Origin: Bacteroidales bacterium | GTDB lineage: Bacteria; Bacteroidota; Bacteroidia; Bacteroidales; Bacteroidaceae | NCBI GenBank assembly: GCA_004555055.1 | Contig: SFJN01000111.1 | Location: forward strand, 1-8,965 | Length of the DNA: 8,965 nt | Direction: 5' to 3' | Shown: positions 6,806 through 8,965 of the stretch, piece by piece | Numbering within the stretch: the first letter of the stretch is position 1 | Layout of the letters: every line of letters starts with the position of its first letter | Made by a program: the position numbers and the translations under genes | Notes under the pieces: generated by a model | The model's input: the letters and a program-made list of their open reading frames with translations, nothing else | Database searches by the model: none | What the model was told of the DNA's origin: nothing

Positions 6806-7780
6806 ATGACCCCTCGCAGGAAATCTATTCACAAGCCACGTCCCACCCTTCTGGACCGCGAAGCCATTGAGGAAATCGTGTATTCGGACCACGAAGCTTC
6901 GGGAGAGCACATCATTATCCGCCGCGACATGGGTATGCTTCGGGGAAATCCCAGAATCTTCCGCCGCCTCGCACTGCAGAAGGCACCTTTCATCATCAAC
7001 GACCACCGGATGGGCATCGTCCTGAGGGGGACGGGGGTGACGAACGTGAACCTTGTTGACCGTGAACTGCATGCCGGTATGTTCATCTATGCCTCTCCCG
7101 GCAGTATTCTCACTCCCAAAAGTTTTTCCGACGATTTCGAAATCTTCGGCATCGCCCTTTTCGAAGGCTTCACCATGCCCTTCGCTACGGGAAGTATGCC
7201 ACCGGCGTTCAACGGCCATGCGCGCGAGATGATTATGGAGGCCGACGAGACAGACCTTCGCACCGCCCACCGCATCCACGATGCATTGTGGTCGCTCGCC
7301 CAGCCCCACGACTTTCCGCGCCCTGTGGCCTCATCGCTGGTTGCCGCCCTCATGCAGCTCTATGACAACCTCTACCATCGCCATGCCGTACGTTCCTCGG
7401 GAGCCGGATCACAGGGACAGGGCATCTTCGACCGTTTCATCCGCCTCGTCAACCTGCATTGTGCCGAGCACCACCACCTTGCGTTCTATGCCGACCGCAT
7501 CTGCCTGACCGAGCGTTATCTGAGCAGCGTCGTCAGCCAGACCAGCGGGGTGAGTGCCAAGGAATGGATTGACCGTGCCCTCGTCATGCGCATCAAGGTG
7601 GAACTGCTGCATACCGACAAAGCGGTGGCGCGGATTGCCGACGACCTCAGTTTCCCCAACCCGTCGTTCTTCTGCAAATACTTCAAACGTCTCGTCGGCA
7701 TCACACCGGGCGAATACCGCCAGTCGAAGGCCGCTCCGCAGCACAAGCCCCAGGACTCAACACATGCTTTGTCTGAATAA
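6806..7780 (+). CDS. AraC-family transcriptional regulator, divergent from the efflux operon
   Basis: A 324-aa DNA-binding protein. The C-terminal AraC/XylS domain spans about 207-305: first helix-turn-helix around FYADRICLTERYLSSVVSQ, linker helix SAKEWIDRALVMRIKVELL, second helix-turn-helix VARIADDLSFPNPSFFCKYF and the closing KRLVGITPGEYR, all typical. The N-terminal part (about 20-150) has the alternating pattern of a cupin-like sensor domain (MGIVLRGTGVTNVNLVDREL then GMFIYASPGSI), probably the ligand or dimerisation module. The ATG at 6806 overlaps the TAA of a three-codon frame (ATG at 6795) as TAATG; no Shine-Dalgarno sequence is seen. The C-terminal 19 residues are polar and unlikely to fold. 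Divergent placement 253 bp from the pump operon makes it the probable pump regulator; this is inferred from context. The effector is unknown. Confidence 0.93.
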   Translation: MTPRRKSIHKPRPTLLDREAIEEIVYSDHEASGEHIIIRRDMGMLRGNPRIFRRLALQKAPFIINDHRMGIVLRGTGVTNVNLVDRELHAGMFIYASPGSILTPKSFSDDFEIFGIALFEGFTMPFATGSMPPAFNGHAREMIMEADETDLRTAHRIHDALWSLAQPHDFPRPVASSLVAALMQLYDNLYHRHAVRSSGAGSQGQGIFDRFIRLVNLHCAEHHHLAFYADRICLTERYLSSVVSQTSGVSAKEWIDRALVMRIKVELLHTDKAVARIADDLSFPNPSFFCKYFKRLVGITPGEYRQSKAAPQHKPQDSTHALSE

Positions 7781-7857
7781 GTCTGCATTTAAGGGGGGGG
7801 TGGCTTATAAATCCTCTCCGTAAAAGATAACAGCAAATCATGTGTTACGTTAATCAA
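7781..7857. other. Short spacer after the regulator gene with a G8 run
   Basis: No gene or clear terminator hairpin is seen between the regulator stop codon and the 33-bp array. Bases 7793-7800 are eight consecutive G, followed by TGGC. The run lies 12 bp after the stop codon, so length change would not alter the protein. Confidence 0.5.
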
Positions 7858-8055
7858 GGAACACCACACTTTTTCCGACGAATAATCACAGGAACACCAC
7901 ACTTTTTCTGACGAATAATTGCAGGAACACCACACTTTTTCCGACGAATAATCGCGGAAATACCACACTTTTTCTGACGAATAATTGCGGAAACACCACA
8001 CTTTTTCCGACGAACAGCTGCGGAAACACCACACTTTTTCAGACGAACAGTTGCG
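7858..8055. repeat. Six-unit 33-bp tandem array
   Basis: Six direct repeats of exactly 33 bp start at 7858, 7891, 7924, 7957, 7990 and 8023. All keep ACCACACTTTTTC, then one variable base, then GACGAA; the remaining part varies. No spacers separate the units, so this is not a CRISPR array. The base after TTTTTC is C, T, C, T, C, A along the array, and units 5 and 6 share CAG where units 1-4 have TAA, pointing to a 66-bp higher-order unit. The - strand is open through the array and would encode an 11-residue repeat containing SSEKVW (frame 8073 to 7789). That frame has no visible ribosome binding site and resembles no family I know, so I do not call it a gene. Confidence 0.93.
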
Positions 8056-8080
8056 GGAACTATAGAAAACCATACAAAAA

Positions 8081-8107
8081 GTCCCCGAACTTGAGAAAGC
8101 CGGGGAC
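8081..8107 (-). terminator. Rho-independent terminator, probably of gdhA
   Basis: GTCCCCG (8081-8087) and CGGGGAC (8101-8107) form a perfect 7-bp GC-rich stem with a 13-nt loop. On the - strand it is followed by TTTTTG (8080-8075). The only - strand gene upstream is gdhA, whose stop lies 210 bases away, with the 158-bp inverted-repeat element in between. Confidence 0.7.
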
Positions 8108-8133
8108 CAAGATGTCTTATGAAAAAGCTTAAT

Positions 8134-8291
8134 GGGATGTTCTATAAATTAGTTTTTATTCATTTAGGAAGTGTTCTTATGCTTGGCTTCGCCTTACTCT
8201 CTCGCGACTCGGGATAGTCTGAGTAAACTCAGCCTCTCCACTCGCTGCTCCATCGCTTGGCCACTTTTCAAGCTAATTTATAGAACATCCC
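8134..8291. mobile_element. 158-bp MITE-like element with perfect 19-bp terminal inverted repeats
   Basis: GGGATGTTCTATAAATTAG (8134-8152) and CTAATTTATAGAACATCCC (8273-8291) are perfect reverse complements bounding 120 bp. No transposase frame fits inside. The interior has a small hairpin CTGAGT-AA-ACTCAG (8219-8232) and two direct copies of GCTTGGC. Flanks read TTAAT on the left and TAAAA on the right; a 3-bp TAA target duplication is possible only if one extra base is allowed at the left end, so the duplication is uncertain. A non-autonomous transposable element or the joined ends of a deleted insertion sequence both fit. The parent family is not recognised. Confidence 0.7.
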
Positions 8292-8317
8292 TAAAAATAT
8301 TTCGGAAGAACCGGGGA

Positions 8318-8965
8318 TTATACGATACCCTGAGCCATCATGGCGCGGGCAACCTTCATGAAGCCTGCCACGTTGGCACCCTTCACGTAGTTGATGTATC
8401 CGTCAGCTTCGGTACCGTAGGTAACGCACTGCTTGTGGATGCCGTGCATGATTTCGTGCAGACGCTTGTCGACGTCTTCGGCACTCCAGCTGAGGTGAGC
8501 GGCGTTCTGGCTCATCTCGAGACCGCTGGTAGCCACACCACCGGCGTTCACTGCCTTACCGGGAGCGTAGAGCATCTTCTTTTCAATGAAGAGGTCGATG
8601 GCTTCGGGAGTACATCCCATGTTGGAGATTTCACCCACGCAGAGGACGCCGTTCTCCACAAGCTTGCGGGCGTCGTCGCCGTTGAGCTCGTTCTGGGTGG
8701 CGCAGGGCAGTGCGATGTCCACCTTGGCCTCCCAAGGCTTCTTGCCGGCATAGAAGGTGGCACCGGGGAACTTCTCGGCGTAGGGAGCCACGATGTCGTT
8801 GCCGCTGGAACGGAGTTCGAGCATATAGTCAATCTTCTCGCCGCTGATGCCGTCGGGATCGTAGACATATCCGTCGGGACCGCTGATGGCAACCACCTTG
8901 GCACCGAGCTGGGTAGCCTTGGTGGCGGCACCCCATGCCACGTTACCGAAACCGCTGATGGCAAC
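8318..8965 (-). CDS. gdhA: NADP-type glutamate dehydrogenase, C-terminal part (5' partial)
   Basis: The last 215 residues of a hexameric glutamate dehydrogenase of about 445 aa, which interconverts glutamate with 2-oxoglutarate and ammonia in the cytoplasm. The visible part is the Rossmann-type coenzyme domain and the C-terminal helices. It opens with VAISGFGNVAWGAATKA, the glycine-rich dinucleotide-binding loop, followed by AKVVAISGPDGYVYDPDGI, then KVDIALPCATQNELNGDDA and KAVNAGGVATSGLEMSQNA, which are strongly conserved in the GdhA family. The segment after that (HLSWSAEDVDKRLHEIMHGI) is also typical of the hexameric bacterial enzyme. NADP preference is inferred from the family, as the N-terminal half is missing. 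The gene ends in TAA at 8320-8318 and continues past the right edge; the GTG at 8941 is internal. It is convergent with the regulator gene and unrelated to the efflux operon. Confidence 0.95.
   Translation of the reverse strand, partial: VAISGFGNVAWGAATKATQLGAKVVAISGPDGYVYDPDGISGEKIDYMLELRSSGNDIVAPYAEKFPGATFYAGKKPWEAKVDIALPCATQNELNGDDARKLVENGVLCVGEISNMGCTPEAIDLFIEKKMLYAPGKAVNAGGVATSGLEMSQNAAHLSWSAEDVDKRLHEIMHGIHKQCVTYGTEADGYINYVKGANVAGFMKVARAMMAQGIV

Noticed and set aside
6795..6806. Three-codon frame MYA overlapping the regulator start as TAATG
   Set aside because: Too short to distinguish from chance; no ribosome binding site. Mentioned only in the regulator entry.
6806..7353. Open frames of 85-168 codons on the - strand inside the regulator gene
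   Set aside because: Antisense shadows of a well-supported AraC-family gene, without recognisable domains.
7793..7800. G8 run as a phase-variation switch
   Set aside because: It lies after the regulator stop codon, outside any gene and not within a recognisable promoter spacer, so a change in length has no evident effect.
7858..8055. CRISPR array
   Set aside because: Units are contiguous with no unique spacers, and no cas genes are present.
7789..8073. 94-codon - strand frame with an 11-residue repeat through the 33-bp array
   Set aside because: The repeat period is a multiple of three, so an open frame is expected from one stop-free unit. Differences between units are largely amino-acid changing, and no ribosome binding site or promoter is visible. 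Kept as a repeat instead of a gene.

Overview
The window looks like a chromosomal piece of a Bacteroidota genome, most likely order Bacteroidales (Prevotella-like; genus not certain). Reasons: both promoter candidates carry the Bacteroidota-type -7 box TAnnTTTG, start codons lack convincing Shine-Dalgarno sequences, and the gene content (five-gene efflux operon with divergent AraC regulator, NADP-type glutamate dehydrogenase) fits. Everything is read from the sequence alone; no database search was run.

Layout. (1) 1-410, + strand: C-terminal end of a YhcG/DUF1016-type PDDEXK nuclease gene, clearly AT-richer than the rest (about 42% GC by hand count over 1-360, against roughly 60% or more in sampled operon lines). 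(2) 411-752: non-coding, with a purine/pyrimidine-biased stretch, a two-unit 33-bp repeat with internal dyads (616-681), and a strong, possibly bidirectional terminator hairpin (690-718). (3) 6552 down to 753, - strand: a compact operon in the order TolC-like outer-membrane protein, HlyD/YbhG-like lipoprotein adaptor, fused double ABC ATPase, ABC-2 permease, ABC-2 permease. Neighbouring genes overlap by 4 bp (TolC/HlyD) or 1 bp (ATPase/permease 1) or are 12 and 36 bp apart. Together they encode a complete tripartite type I efflux pump spanning both membranes. (4) 6553-6805: divergent control region with a promoter for each side, a hairpin in the pump mRNA leader, and a perfect 32-bp tandem duplication that covers the start of the TolC-like gene. 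(5) 6806-7780, + strand: AraC-family regulator, the obvious candidate regulator of the pump. (6) 7781-8317: no gene; it holds a G8 run, a six-unit 33-bp tandem array (7858-8055), a terminator hairpin (8081-8107) and a 158-bp element with perfect 19-bp terminal inverted repeats (8134-8291). (7) 8318-8965, - strand: C-terminal part of gdhA, continuing beyond the window.

The efflux genes and regulator are ordinary in type. The less explained material lies between genes: two unrelated-looking arrays with the same 33-bp period, a MITE-like element that appears to separate gdhA from its terminator, and the duplication that has rebuilt the translation start of the pump operon.
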